Part shown: piece by piece, positions 1-11,627 of the stretch
How positions within the stretch are numbered: position 1 is the first letter of the stretch
How the letters are laid out: each line of letters opens with the position of its first letter
Source of the DNA: Toxorhynchites rutilus septentrionalis
Lineage: Eukaryota > Arthropoda > Insecta > Diptera > Culicidae
Reading direction: 5' to 3'
Length of the DNA stretch: 64,000 bases
NCBI RefSeq assembly: GCF_029784135.1
Contig: NC_073745.1
Coordinates: 85,264,666-85,328,665 of the forward strand
Program-made: the position numbers and the translations under genes
The notes under the pieces: generated by a model
Seen by the model: only the letters and a program-made list of their open reading frames with translations
Database searches by the model: none
What the model was told of the DNA's origin: nothing

Positions 1-54
1 ATACACTGAATAAAAACGGATTATTGACACGATTATATTAACATTTATGTAACA

Positions 55-1611
55 ATGGCGCAATTAAGAGAGCACGTGAAAATTCTCCACGTTACTGCCA
101 AGTCGATTTTAGCCATCGATCAGTTTATTCAAACTTACAACCCAGAAGATGATCGCGATAAAATTGATTTGCGTCTTTCGAGACTGGAAACATTATTCGA
201 ACGTTACATAAATGCATCAATTGTTGGATTAACTGTGGATGAAAATGATGAAGAAGGAGAGAAACTGAAGTATATGAAGAAGCGTGGAGATATAGAAACA
301 AAGTATTATGAAATATGTGACTTTTTATTATCACAGAAAGTGAATAAACCGCCATCGGAAAGTTTAACACCGCTTTCTTCGTCTGTTGTGCGGTTGCATA
401 AAATCAACTTGCCAACTTTTGATGGAGATGTTAAGAATTGGATCTCTTTTCGAGACACATATCGGAGTCTGATCCATGTAAACAAAGGTTTAGCACCCAT
501 AGATAAATTCCATTATCTAATGGCGTCACTTGTCGGACCGGTCAAAAGATTGTTGGATACAATAAAAATCACTGCGGATAATTATGAGATTGCATGGACT
601 ATATTAGTCAATAGATATGATAATAAGTGTTTCCTAATACATAATCATCTTACTGCTCTTTTTGGTATTGAGCCTGTTCACAAGAAAAATTCACATGCAA
701 TACTAACTCTCGTCGATAAATTTGAGCGTAATGTTAAAATTATTAATTCATTGGGGGAACCAACTGCGGCATGGAGTTCTATACTGGTTCATATGATGTG
801 CAGTCGATTAGACAAAATTACGTTACGAGAATGGGAAAAATCTGCGGGAAATAATAAAGATGATGTGCCTACGAATGAAAATTTAATATTATTCCTACAG
901 GATCATGCTCGAGTATTGTTATCGGTGAACAATGGCGTTCAAGTGAATCCAATCCCCAAAGAAAAGCTTCGTGTGTCTGCTGCTCATACTGCAACTTCAT
1001 TCAACCCACATAAATGTATTATATGTTCAAAGTCTCACAGAATTTACGAATGTGAAACATTCAAACGTATGTCTATTGATCAGAAGCATGAATTCGTTCG
1101 GCAAAATAAACTTTGTTGGAACTGTTCAGCAACCAATCACTTAAGCCGTGACTGTCCCTCCAAGGCATGTCGCAAGTGCAATGAAAAACATCATTCTTTA
1201 CTGCACCCCAATGACGACCGACAATTACAGACGCTGACGAGACCGACCACTATTCCTAGACAGACAGTGACCAAACCACAACGACCTGACACTTTTACTT
1301 ACACACGACCGACAGAATTTTCAACACCATCCCAAACTGAAACTGAAAGCCCGTCGCACTTCCAGTCCACAGCAGCCAGACTTAGTTCATCGAATGTTTT
1401 GGCCGCTACTCGTACACCTGAAATCGCTACTCGTACACGTGAAAAATCTTGTTCCACCGTTCTTCTCTCTACTGCTGTTGTGAAAGATTGTGGTCCATCG
1501 GGCAGAGTAACCATGGCCAGGGCTTTATTGGATTCATGTTCCGAGGCGAATTTTGTAACAGGAAATATCGTTCAACTTTTGAGATTGAACGCATCCCTCA
1601 ACCAACTATGA
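55..1611 (+). pseudogene. BEL/Pao gag with start of protease
   Basis: This 518-residue frame begins at the first ATG after the leader. An N-terminal region is followed by a capsid-like segment (residues about 118-290, starting at LPTFDGDVKNWISF, typical of Pao gag). Paired zinc knuckles lie at residues about 355-385 (CWNCSATNHLSRDC, then CRKCNEKHH). The retropepsin starts near residue 485 at LLDSCSEANFV, where the usual DSG triad reads DSC. The frame stops soon after; the rest of the protease lies in other frames at 1615-1760. It would encode the structural protein that packages element RNA. The missing protease continuity makes this a broken copy. Confidence 0.85.
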
Positions 1612-4133
1612 TCTCCTCACGACAATTAGCGGATCCTGGGTTTGCAACTCCTCAAAAAATCGATATGATTATCGGCGCACAGCTATTTTATAGCCTATTA
1701 TGCAACGGTCAACTTTCTCTTGGCGACCGTGAAGGTTGACTTCCTATATTAAAGCATACAGTGTTAGGTTGGGTAGTCAGTGGACCAGTATCCATCAAAG
1801 ATCGCGGGACTGAATCCTCTAGTGTTGCCTTGCATTGCACAGTCTCCGAACTCGAACATCAACTCACAAAATTTTGGGAGCTTGAAAGCTGCGAAGAAAC
1901 TCGAAGCCTATCTCAGGAAGAAATGGCTTGCGAGAAGTTATTTTCTGCAATCACTGAACGAACTCAATCTGGACGGTTCGTTGTACGTCTCCCAATAAAG
2001 GAGAATAAGTTGAGTCAACTTGGCGACTCAAAATCCACCGCTCTTCGTAGATTCAATTTGCTAACAAGAAGATTATCAAAAAGTACTCAACTCAAGGAAC
2101 TATATTTCAATTTCATGCAAGAATATTTAACTCTTGACCACATGCGTCCTGTGGACACAATCGAAGAAGACAACCGTTCTTATTATTTACCGCACCACCC
2201 AGTGATTAAACCGGCTAGTACAACGACAAAATGTAGGGTCGTTTTCGATGGGTCATGCAAGTCCTCCACAGTAATATCTTTGAACGATTGTCTGATGGTA
2301 GGACCAACCATCCAAGAAACGTTATTCTCCATTGTCGTACGTTTTCGCACCCATCAAGTTGCATTAGTTGCTGATGTTACCATGATGTATCGTCAGATAT
2401 TGATTCACCCCGACGATAGACACTTCCAACGCATAGTTTGGCAACAAGAAACAGATCTTGATCCTCGTTCCTACGAACTTAGCACCGTAACATACGGCAC
2501 AGCAAGCGCTCCGTATCTTGCAACTCGTTGCTTACAGCAACTTTCATTTGACTACTCGAAACATGAAAATGATTATGCATCCAGAATAGCAACAGATTTT
2601 TACGTAGATGATTTTCTCAGTGGCGTCGATACAGTTCCAGAAGCCATTCAGCTACGCCACGAAGTTCAACGAATTCTCTGCTCAGCCGGATTTCAACTTA
2701 GGAAATGGGCATCGAACTCATCTGAACTGATGTCCCATATTCCCGATTATTTTAAGGACAACAGAACGATTCTAGAAATAGACAATGGTACCAGTAATTC
2801 CATTAGCACATTGGGACTACTGTGGCATCCCGAATCAGATACCCTTCACTTCAAGGTTCCGGAAGTGTTCAATGATCGCACAATTACTAAGCGAGTTGTT
2901 GTGTCAGAAATGGCAAAATTGTTCGACCCGTTGGGTCTTCTCGGGCCAGTAATTATTACTGCCAAAATATTTGTACAACGTTTATGGCAAGCAAATGTTT
3001 CTTGGGACGATATATTATCTACAGATTTGGCCGAATTCTGGATTGGTTACAGGAGCAATTTGGCAACTCTCTCCTTCATAGTGATTCCCCGTTTAATAAA
3101 GGCACATGGAGCAGGTAATCAACTTCAAATACATGGGTTTTGCGACGCCTCAAAGGATGCTTACGGTGCCTGTATATACATCCGGAGCATCGGAGAAGAT
3201 GGTACAGTAATAGTTCGTCTACTCACTGCAAAATCACGTGTAGCTCCCATAAAATCAATATCTGTACCACGACTGGAGCTTTGTTCTGCTGTATTACTCA
3301 GCAATCTATATCGTAAGGTAGCTGAGAGCTTAAGTATTATTACTAAACCACAATTCTGGTCTGATTCCATGATAACTCTTCATTGGATCGCTAATTCTCC
3401 ATCGAAGTACCAGACCTTCGTAGCCAATCGAATCGCCGAAGTACAAAGGTTACCGGAAGGAAGCGTATGGAAGCATGTAGCTGGGATCGAGAACCCCGCT
3501 GACCTAATTTCGCGAGGTGCAACTCCCAGTGAACTAGCCAGCTCTGCATTGTGGTGGAAAGGCCCGCCTTGGTTGTCGTCCGATTCATCAATTTGGGATA
3601 ATAACTCCGCCCAGTTCGATCCAACACATGTAGCCTCCGAAGTCCTCGAAGAAAAACCAACTGCAAAGCTCGCGGCGGTTGCACGTCCAATTAATACTCC
3701 AGAGAAAACTTCTCTCATCGAACGGTTTTTGTCGTTTTTAAAACTTTTCCGAATTGCCGCTTATTGTCGACGTTTTATACAGAGATGCCGATTGAAAAGA
3801 CGTGGAATTCCAGTCGATAGTCCTTCATACCTAACTGCCGAAGAACTACGTAATGCGTTACTCGGCTTCATTACAGTAGTACAAAGTGAAACCTTCAAGC
3901 ACGAGATTACACTCGTCCGTAAAACTCAACTAATGAATTTAAATAAATCTCCAATACGATCGTTAAATCCCTTCATCCAAGATGGAATACTTCGGGTTGG
4001 TGGCCGGCTGAGCCACTCTACGTATTGCTTTGAACGAAAACATCCTGTAATACTACCAGCATCTCATCATTTACTACACTTCTCATCGAATCAGTTCATA
4101 GGAAACTCATCCATGCTGGACCTCGACTTATGA
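1612..4133 (+). pseudogene. BEL/Pao pol: protease tail, RT, RNase H
   Basis: The protease tail (QKIDMIIGAQLFYSLLCNGQ) is readable at about 1650-1735 and ends at an in-frame TGA. The same frame resumes as LPILKHTVLGWVVSGPVS and stays open to 4133. Reverse transcriptase motifs include YYLPHHPVIKP, CRVVFDGS, LVADVTMMYRQI and the catalytic YVDD near 2600. The RNase H segment (HGFCDASKDAYGACIYI) lies near 3130-3350. The stretch from 3720 leads toward the zinc-binding integrase head and falls apart after LPASHH near 4070. It would copy element RNA to DNA if intact. Confidence 0.85.
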
Positions 4134-4176
4134 TCGACACATCCGTGAGCGCTTCTGGCCACTCAACCTCCGTAAC

Positions 4177-5268
4177 ATGGTACAGAAACACGTTCGCAAC
4201 TGCATCCGATGCTTCAAAGTCCATCCTCGCTCCGAAAGTCAGTTGATGGGTCAATTGACTGCCGTCCGCATTACTCCGGCCAGAGCATTTTTAAACACCG
4301 GAGTGGACTTCTGCGGTCCTCTGCAACTGAAGGTCTCCGTGAGAAGCAAATCAGCGTCGCCAATCAAAGGCTATGTAGCCGTATTCGTGTGCATGGCAAC
4401 AAAGGCGGTTCATTTGGAATTAGCAAGTGATCTCACATCAGAAAGCTTCATCGCTGCCTTGAAGCGTTTCGTCGCACGACGTGGGTTGCCTGTAAATATT
4501 TATTGCGATAATGGTACCAATTTTACAGGAGCCGAGAGGGAACTGCGAACGCTATTGAAGCAATTCAAACAGCAACAACAGTTAACAGTATTCTGCGCAG
4601 AAACAACCATTGACTTCCACTTCATACCAGCACGATCTCCAACATTCGGCGGCTTATGGGAAGCGGCAGTGAGGTCGCTGAAACATCACCTGCGTAGAGT
4701 CGTCGCCCTCGAGGTCATCACAGCTGAAGCCATGCAGACGGTGCTCTGTCAGATCGAAAGTTGCCTGAATTTTCGTCCGTTGACAGCACTCTCCGAAAAC
4801 CCTAATGATCTGGAAGCACTCACCCCGGGACATTTTTTGGTTGGATCGGCGCTCCAATCAATCCCGGAACCCGACCTTGCCGAAATTCCCGCCAATCGTC
4901 TGTCGATGTGGCAAGCCATGCAGCGCAAGACTCAAGACTTTTGGAAGTTGTGGTCCAAGGATTATCTGCACCAGCTTCAACAACGCACAAAACATTTCTT
5001 CAAGCGTCCCAACATCCTGGTTGGAATGCTGGTGCTGATCAAGGAGGACAACCTGCCGCCGCTGAAGTGGAGTGTAGCTCGCATCACCGCCGTACATCCT
5101 GGTACCGACGGCCTGGTACGTGTTGTAACTGTCAGAGTGCCATCCGGCGCAATCTACGATCGCCCTGTGGTTAAGGTCTGCATCCTCCCGATCGATGTGT
5201 CATCCACGGGACCATCCGGAATAGAACCGAGATCACCAGCAACAGCCGAGCATCCTGAGACTCCTTGA
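4177..5268 (+). pseudogene. BEL/Pao integrase
   Basis: A 363-residue open frame continues the interrupted pol. NCIRCFKVHP supplies the CxxC of the HHCC zinc finger; its histidine half (HRKLIHAGPRL) sits in another frame near 4095-4130. The catalytic core shows GVDFCGPL near 4300, YCDNGTNF near 4500 and the glutamate in GGLWEAAVRSLKHH near 4655. The C-terminal DNA-binding part includes VLIKEDNLPPLKW. Integrase inserts element cDNA into the host genome. The domain looks intact but is cut off from the upstream pol frame. Confidence 0.85.
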
Positions 5269-5298
5269 ATGGAATGCATATTCCATTGGTGGCCGGTA

Positions 5299-5594
5299 TG
5301 TTGCGTACAACGCAATATAGATGAAACGAACCAACCAACAGACGGCCGTTCCATCTCCCCACACAGACATCACATCCGATCATCGACGAAATAAATCCCC
5401 CCAACACAAATTGGTATAAATAGAGGAGCGCAATCGAGAACAATTTCATTCCACATCCAAACTCTGTAAAGTGAACAATGAAATATAAAATAGTTGAATT
5501 GTCACACACGTGTTTCTATTGTGTAGCTTGCCAGACCTTTCTCGCCACAAAAGTCTTTTTTAAGACTAAAGAGTAAAAGGTAAAGTTTTCTACA
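5299..5594 (+). repeat. 3' LTR of the first BEL element
   Basis: The sequence changes from coding to an A-rich, promoter-like segment starting TGTTGCGTACAACG and ending TTTTCTACA, the TGTT...ACA form of a BEL LTR. It contains TATAAATAG near 5416, a plausible TATA box. The 3' boundary is inferred, because the partner LTR lies outside the window. Confidence 0.6.
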
Positions 5595-5773
5595 GTCCAC
5601 TGGTTATCGTTGCAGTTGTGCAACTGTCCCCATCCGAGGAAATTCCCAGCATCATCCAGGATTTGATTCAGCCTGTGTCGCTGACCCACCGCCGGAATTT
5701 CTTCACCGTACCATCGCGTGCAAGGAGCCGCGATCGGAAATCACCCGTTCCGTAGTGAACAAATACTATCGAT

Positions 5774-6547
5774 TTGATACTTGGTGGTGAGTTCCTTTTT
5801 GAGTTTTTCCCCACTAAACAACGTATTACATTGGGCACTGGCCTGCCCACCCTCGTTTACTCAGTATTTGGGTGGTTGGTCACTGGTAGATGCGGAGCAA
5901 ATGGTAGAAGTTCATTGATAATGTGTCAGACTGCGGCAGTATCAGAGTCGTTAGAGAATCTAATGAATAAATTCTGGGAGCGCGAAGATGGACGATCATT
6001 CTCCAATAATTCTATAGAGGAAGCAGAATGTAAGGAGCATTTTGTGAGAAGCGTTAAGCGAAACGAAGATGGGCGTTATATGGTAGGACTTCCAAAATCA
6101 GACGAAGCTCTGGCACGATTAGGCGAGTCGAAGTCAACGGCTATGCAACGTTTAAAAATGCTAGAAAGACGTCTGGGCCGCGATCGCACGCTTAAAAATG
6201 AGTATCACGCCTTCATGGCTGAATATTTAGCACAAGGGCACATGAAGAAGGTGGTAAACGATCATACGAGTAGTTCCATTGTCAGCTACTACCTTCCACA
6301 TCATCCGGTAATTAAAAATTCGAGCACCACCACGCGAGTTAGAGTCGTTTTTGATGCGTCTAGTGAGACATCAACTGGAATGTCACTAAACGATGCCCTA
6401 CTGAACGGTCCAGTTCTACAAGATGACCTTCGATCAATCATAATGAGAAGCCGGCTGTATCCTATAGTACTAATCGCTGATGTGGAAAAGATGTTCCGAC
6501 AAGTGTTGATAGACCCTGCAGACCTACCATTGCAAAAGATCATATGA
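5774..6547 (+). pseudogene. BEL/Pao pol fragment: protease end and first half of RT
   Basis: The fragment carries GLPTLVYSVFGWLVTG, equivalent to VLGWVVSG of the first element. RT motifs follow: SYYLPHHPVIKNSS, RVRVVFDASSETS, LNDALLNGPVL and LIADVEKMFRQVLID. A stop follows LPLQKII. The YVDD box is absent because of an internal deletion near 6550-6610. Differences from the first element throughout show it is a diverged family member, not a duplicate. Confidence 0.83.
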
Positions 6548-6615
6548 AGATTTTCAACAGATGAACCAATAGAGGAATACGAACTATTGAATGTTCGTCA
6601 ATACCCACCACAGAG

Positions 6616-7313
6616 ATGACCAAACGAAAAGTTCTTTCATGCATCGCAAGAAATTTCGATCCCTTAGGCTTGGTTGGACCCGTGGTAACAAAGGGGCTGT
6701 CAAGAGGCTTAACGGCTAAACAACTTATTGAGGATTTTGCTTGGTGGAATGGACCCGATTGGTTACACCAGGCGAAGGATTTATGGCCAAATCCAATGGA
6801 TATCTCTTTCGAAATCAATCAATATGAAAATGAAAGGCGGAAGACTGTTGTTGCGACCGTTGCTTCCCAAATCTCGCCTTTCAACAGTTGGTATTTCGGA
6901 AGGTTTAGCGAATATTCCGCTCTTATTCGTGTAACAGCACTACTCCAACGTTATCTACAGAATTTGAAAACTCCAGATGCTAAGCGGGTTCCAATGAATT
7001 ACTGGCAGCAGAAATGCGTCTTGTCCAATTGGTTCAGCAGGAAACTTTCTGTAAAGAAATAAAGGCATTGTCGAAAGGGGAATATGTACATCGTGACTCC
7101 AAATTAAGATGGTTTAATCCAAGACTTTCCAGTGAAGGAATCATTCGCATCGGAGGAAGACCAGAGAACGCCGAACTGTATGACGACGTAAAACATCCAA
7201 TGGTGATTCCAGGAAATCATCAATTTTCAAAACTCCTAGCTGTCAGCTATCACAAACGATTATTCCATGCCGGACCGCAACTTATGTTAAACGAAATTCG
7301 TCAACGATTCTAG
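6616..7313 (+). pseudogene. BEL/Pao pol fragment after internal deletion
   Basis: Two overlapping frames cover this part. The first has NFDPLGLVGPVV joined directly to GLTAKQLIEDFAWWNGPDWL, so most of the RNase H region is deleted. The second (from 7014) carries RIGGRPENAELYDDVKHPMVIP and SYHKRLFHAGPQLMLNEIRQRF, the histidine half of the integrase zinc finger. It ends at a TAG where the motif would continue. Confidence 0.8.
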
Positions 7314-7474
7314 CCATTGGGAGGATGAAATTTATGCCGGACTACCGTGCACCACTGTCTCAGTTGTTATCGAGCCAAACCTCAGTTACTACAACAATTC
7401 ATGGGGCAGCTACCTGTTAAACGCGTTACTGCTTCACGGCCGTTCACCACAACTGGGTAGATTATTTTGGCCCA

Positions 7475-8418
7475 GTGTTTATACGACAAGGCTATCGGAA
7501 ATCTCCGATCAAGGCTTATGTGGCAGTGTTTATCTGCTTCAGTACCAAGGCGGTTCATTTAGAATTGGTTTCGGACTTATCCACCGCTAAGTTTATCCAA
7601 GCTCTCCGACGTTTCACTGCTCGCAGAGGGAATTGTTCCCATATATATTCCGACAATGGTACTAATTTTGTCGGCGCACGCAACGAATTACGAGAACTTA
7701 CAAGAAATTACAATGCCGTAAACACCATGAAGAAATACAAATTCAATGTGCACAAGATGGAATCAATTGGCACTATATTCCGCCAGGCGCTCCACACTTT
7801 AATGGATTGTGGGAAGCTGCTGTGCGTTCCGCCAAAAAACACCTTCTTAGAATTTTGGAGCGCTCTTCTGTATCTTATGAAGATTTTACAACATTGTTAG
7901 CCCAAGTAGAAGGTTGCTTGAATTCGAGGCCTCTCACATGGCTTAAGGACGACCCCACAGATCTCCAACCGCTTACACCAGCTCACTTCCTTGTGGGATC
8001 ATCACTGCAAGCGTTACCCGACCAGCAGTACACGTGCATTCCAAGTAACCGGCTCGCTCATTGGCAACAAATTCAGCAGCAACTTCAGAATTTTTGGCGT
8101 CGATGGCATCTGGAGTATTTGGCTCAACTTCAAGCTCGATTAAGGAACTGGCACCCGCCAATAAACATAGAACCAGGGATACTTGTCATCATTGTCGACG
8201 AGAATCAGCCGTCGATGAAATGGAAGATGGCCCGTATACACCAAGTGCACTCCGGAAATGATGGTGTAATCCGCGTTGTAACTCGGCGTACTTCGAGTGG
8301 CTGTTTGAAGAGACCAGTTACCAAAATTTGTTTACTCCCAGTTACACCAACTACTGAATCGGTCGAAAGTGCATCACAAGATTCAACTGAAATTCCTAAT
8401 TTCAGGGGGGGGTCGGGA
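7475..8418 (+). pseudogene. BEL/Pao integrase, frameshifted
   Basis: The core is split between two frames: KAYVAVFICFSTKAVHLELVSDL and YSDNGTNFVGA up to about 7700, then MWEAAVRSAKKHLLRIL from 7807 and VEGCLNSRPLTWL. A frameshift or short indel lies near 7745-7800. The C-terminal part (GILVIIVDENQPSMKWK) is readable to about 8340. This is the integrase of the older BEL copy and cannot be translated as one piece. Confidence 0.82.
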
Positions 8419-8720
8419 TGTTTTGGCATATCACGCCCCGGATGTCGATATGAGATGCTGTGAGTTTATCCCATCACCCTTTACGAATCTCGGTAATTCA
8501 CAAAAAAACAATAGGGAATTCATCGATGAAAGGCAATAATAACAGTCGGAAAAATAACTAGTCGGTCGGAATCCATCAGCATGTCCACATAGTTTGTACG
8601 TTTGATTGTAGTCTTTTTCTGTAACTTTATGTAATTCATGTGACTAGAATAATATGTGTTAGAATAAAATATGTGTTAATATTCACTTCGACAACCAATT
8701 GGTGGAATACATGTTCGCTG
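8419..8720 (+). repeat. Likely 3' LTR of the older BEL element
   Basis: The segment begins TGTTTTGGCATATCACG immediately after a G-rich polypurine tract that ends the coding region, as in other BEL LTRs. It holds AATAAAATATG near 8662. The right boundary is uncertain, since no second copy is available here for comparison. Confidence 0.45.
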
Positions 8721-8904
8721 AGCCCTCCGAAAAACCAGTACACGGAAAACCCATCCAATTCCTAAACAGAACGAAAGCTTTTTTTCAGTGAATGGATCAT
8801 TTGGCAAACACTGCCGGTGAGAGTATAAGGGTGCTCATACACAGTTTAACCGAAGCCAAATATTTGACTCTTTTCGACAGATAAAATTTGCTCAACGTGC
8901 ACTA
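8721..8904. other. Short spacer
   Basis: Non-coding sequence between the older BEL LTR and the next repeat. No gene or repeat boundary is visible. Confidence 0.4.
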
Positions 8905-9620
8905 GGGTGCCAGTTAATGTATGGGAAAAAATCGACCCTAAAATTTCAAAAAGTAACCCCAAATAAAATGTTCACTGTGTGGATGCTCGAATGTATGCTG
9001 GTTAGGGTGGCAGCGAAAATGGTCATGTTAAATTTCAAAAACCGACCATGTAAATTTTGTTTATTGCCCCAAAAAAATTACATGTGCAAAGTTTCAGCTC
9101 AATCGGACATGATTTAGGGGTGCCTCAAATCGCTCAAAGTATTGTTTTTTTCCGATCTTCGAAAATCTTCCAATTTTTTTCCATACCTTCATTGCCTCTC
9201 AGGCTATGGAAAAAAAAATCGTCGATTTTCGGACAAAAATTTTTTTTTCGAGATGACACCAGATCTCGACGTTTCATGCATTTTTAAGTCATTTGACATT
9301 GAAGAAAAAATTTCGATTTTCCAAATTTCCTTTTCCTTTTCCTTTTTTTTTAAATTTCCTTCTAAGGAAATTTGGTGTCATCTCGAAAAAAAATGTTTGG
9401 CCGAAAATCGACGATTTTTTTCCATAGCCTGAGAGGCAATGAAGGTATGGAAAAAAAATTAACGAATTTAAAGAACCGACCACGTAAATTTTGTTTATTG
9501 GCCCAAAATGACCTGTGCAAAATTTCAGCTCAATCGGACATGGCACCTCTAAGCCTCAAAGCGCTCAAAGTTTTGTTTTTGACGTAGGACTACGTCTAAC
9601 CGGAAGATATAGGGGGTGAA
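8905..9620. repeat. Dispersed repeat with internal palindrome
   Basis: Two phrases recur here and near 11340-11720: CAGCTCAATCGGACATG and a TTTAGGGGTGCCTCAAA-type phrase. Inside it, 9175-9258 and 9373-9457 are near-perfect inverted copies built around CCATACCTTCATTGCC and CGAGATGACACC, separated by about 115 bases. No coding potential is evident. It resembles a non-autonomous element or satellite-derived unit; the family is not recognised. Confidence 0.6.
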
Positions 9621-9779
9621 ATGGAAATCTAGGCACTGAACAAGTAGGAAAAAATGCAAGATTTGGAACGCTTATAACTCGAGCATTTCTCAATAGATCG
9701 CAAAGTTTTTTGCATCAATTGATAGGAAATATATCCACGCATCTATCATGACGAATAACATTTCATTTTTCTTGAGATA

Positions 9780-10098
9780 AATAATTGAATGATTGTGAAA
9801 TATCAAGCATTGCCCAAATGCACTATGTGCCCATTTTTGATTGGTCCATTTTGTGCTCCTCAAATCGTACCGACCAAAACGGTCAACCAGAGCAGCAGCG
9901 AAATAGATGAAGCACGATTGGAAAGGAAAAATAAAAAAAATGAACGAAACATTGGTCGCAGTGTCACACATGCGTAATTCTCGAGCCAGCCAGTCAGCTT
10001 AAAAATCCCCGCTTCGCTGCCGTAACGATCATTCTCTTTCAAACCGTACACCACATCAGTTCGCATCACAACACATCAACAAACCAACCCAAGCAGCC
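9780..10098 (+). promoter_or_regulatory. Possible relic of a histone gene promoter and leader
   Basis: The sequence leads directly into the H2A-like start codon at 10099. A short A/C-rich leader (CAACACATCAACAAACCAACC) precedes the ATG, as in insect histone genes. GATTGGTCCATTTTG at 9839 resembles a CCAAT-type element in reverse. This is inference from position and composition; no function can be claimed for a pseudogene. Confidence 0.3.
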
Positions 10099-10300
10099 AT
10101 GTCTGGACATGGCAAAGGAGGAAAAGTGAAGGGAAAGGCAAAATCCCGCTCGAACCGTGTTTAGTTTCGGCCGCCGAAGTGATTGAGCTAGCTGACAAAG
10201 CTGCTCGCGACGAAAAACTGCATTCGGATCAGAACACATTCGGTGGACTTCAAGACAACAGGCAGTTGCAGCGAGTGGCGAGTGGCAAACGCAATCGCAA
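10099..10300 (+). pseudogene. Histone H2A pseudogene
   Basis: The ATG opens MSGHGKGGKVKGKAKSRSNR, close to the insect H2A N terminus, then hits a stop at 10162. After a deletion of most of the histone fold, AAEVIELADKAARDEK follows, matching the H2A stretch before its C-terminal helix. The rest is scrambled. The leader-like sequence upstream argues against a 5'-truncated retrocopy and for a decayed member of a histone cluster, though this is not proved. It cannot make a functional histone. Confidence 0.75.
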
Positions 10301-10395
10301 AACGGCATCAGGTAACAGAAGAAAAAAGTTTGTTCTTTTAACAATCTGCTTTGGTGGCAAATCCAGAACAAGGCGGCATCGAGGGCGTTCGAAAT

Positions 10396-10411
10396 GGTTT
10401 TTTTCAAAACC
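10396..10411 (+). terminator. Histone-mRNA-type 3' stem-loop, A/T variant
   Basis: GGTTTTTTTCAAAACC folds into a 6-bp stem with the four-base loop TTTC, matching the layout of the metazoan replication-dependent histone 3' hairpin. The usual C-G pair at the top of the stem is replaced by T-A. It lies about 100 bases beyond the H2A-like remnant. Confidence 0.5.
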
Positions 10412-10454
10412 ACGAGTATTAAGTTTTCTAAATTGAAACCATTCCATAAAACAA

Positions 10455-10470
10455 GGCGCTTTTCAGGGCC
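10455..10470 (+). terminator. Second histone-type 3' stem-loop
   Basis: GGCGCTTTTCAGGGCC matches the canonical hairpin except for one stem mismatch (G opposite G). Its closeness to the first hairpin suggests duplicated or rearranged histone 3' ends. Confidence 0.5.
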
Positions 10471-10829
10471 ATTAAACCTTCCAAAAAAAGAGTTTAGGAA
10501 ATACATTTCAATGCTTTCTAAAACAATATCCAAAATAATAATAAAACACAAATTGATTTTTTCATAATTTGTTTGCCAGGATATGATGAGTATGTGAATT
10601 TGGCAGTTGTTCTGAGCTTATTGATTTTCATCAATTCTTAAATTGCTTCTAGATTGAAAGTACAGTAATTTACACTTATCTCGACATTTAACTAATTGGA
10701 CGGACCTGTAATGCGACATATTTAGTTGGACATTTTTGTAAACGTAGAGTTCGGGGTCCAAATTATGACCCCACATTGAAAGTCGACTGTCATCGCAAAT
10801 GTTCAATTACAGGTTAAACAATATGTCAC

Positions 10830-10970
10830 AAGCTGGATGGGAAGAAATTTTCCAACTGTGAAAGCTGTGGCGAGTGACAAATGCAATCGCTAAACAGAAA
10901 GGTTTAGCCGAACAAGATGGGGATATCGAGTGATAACAAAAACACAACACCAAAGGTTTTTTTCAGAACC
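10830..10970 (+). pseudogene. Second histone 3'-end remnant with stem-loop
   Basis: GTGGCGAGTGACAAATGCAA resembles GTGGCGAGTGGCAAACGCAA in the first histone remnant. It is followed by an A/C-rich tail and a hairpin at 10955-10970 (GGTTTTTTTCAGAACC), one change from the canonical GGTTCTTTTCAGAACC. It appears to be a second decayed histone gene end. The intervening 10560-10830 holds nothing coding. Confidence 0.45.
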
Positions 10971-11153
10971 ATCAACATATTCATAATGAGTAAACAGTAA
11001 ACTAATCCAGTTTTCAGGTAGATAGGTAGGTATTCACGTAGGAGAAGAAAATAAAACAATATATTTAAAATAAATATTTAACAAAAGCTGTCCCCTTTGT
11101 ATAGTCCTACGTCACTCCGGTTATGTCCCCGACATTACCCACCCGTCTTTTTT

Positions 11154-11627
11154 CCGATCCTCGAAAATCTTCCAGTAAAGGAAATTTGGAAAATCGAAAT
11201 TTTTTCTTCGATGCCAAATGACTTAAAAATGCATAAAACGTCGAGATCTGGTGTCATCTCGAAAAAAAATTCGATCTCGAAAATCGACTTTTTGGGACTT
11301 AGCCTGAGTGGCCAAAAAATCAAAACTTTGAGTGTTTTGAGGCACACCTAAATCATATCCGATTGAGCTGAAATTTTGCACAGGTGATTTTTTTGGGCCA
11401 ATAAACTAAATTTACGTGGTCGGTTCTTTAAATTCGATAATTATTTTTTTTCCATACCTTCATTGCCTTTCAGGCAATTCGATTTCCGCCGATTTTCGGT
11501 CAAAAAAATTTTTTCGAGATGACACCAGATCTCAACGTTTCATGTATTTTTAAATCATTTGGCATCGAAAAAAAATCTATTTTCCCTTTTTTCGTTTATT
11601 CCCCCTTGGAAAATTTTCGAGGATCGG
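11154..11627. repeat. MITE-like repeat with 15-bp terminal inverted repeats
   Basis: CCGATCCTCGAAAAT at 11154-11168 is matched by its exact reverse complement at 11613-11627. The interior repeats the themes of the 9175-9457 palindrome, including the CGAGATGACACC and CCATACCTTCATTGCC segments. There is no open frame of interest. It looks like a non-autonomous palindromic element; no target duplication could be defined. Confidence 0.55.

Larger units (their letters stand above)
1..5594 (+). mobile_element. BEL/Pao LTR retrotransposon, 5' end outside window, broken
   Basis: The order gag, protease, reverse transcriptase, RNase H, integrase and 3' LTR is readable on the plus strand, with the Pao-type domain set. 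The window opens inside the 5' untranslated region, so the 5' LTR is missing. The coding region is broken by frameshifts near 1600-1630 and 4085-4140 and by a nonsense codon near 1736. This copy cannot make a full polyprotein without readthrough. The sequence just after its 3' LTR looks like the protease region of a second BEL element, which suggests it landed inside an older relative. Confidence 0.88.
5595..8720 (+). mobile_element. Older BEL/Pao retrotransposon, degraded, 5' part missing
   Basis: A second Pao-type pol lies in the same orientation immediately after the first element. It begins in the protease region, lacks gag here, and has lost most of the second half of RT and RNase H. A purine-rich tract (AGGGGGGGGTCGGGA, 8404-8418) precedes a likely LTR. 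Stops and frameshifts recur throughout. Its gag may lie upstream of the window if the first element inserted into it. Confidence 0.8.
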
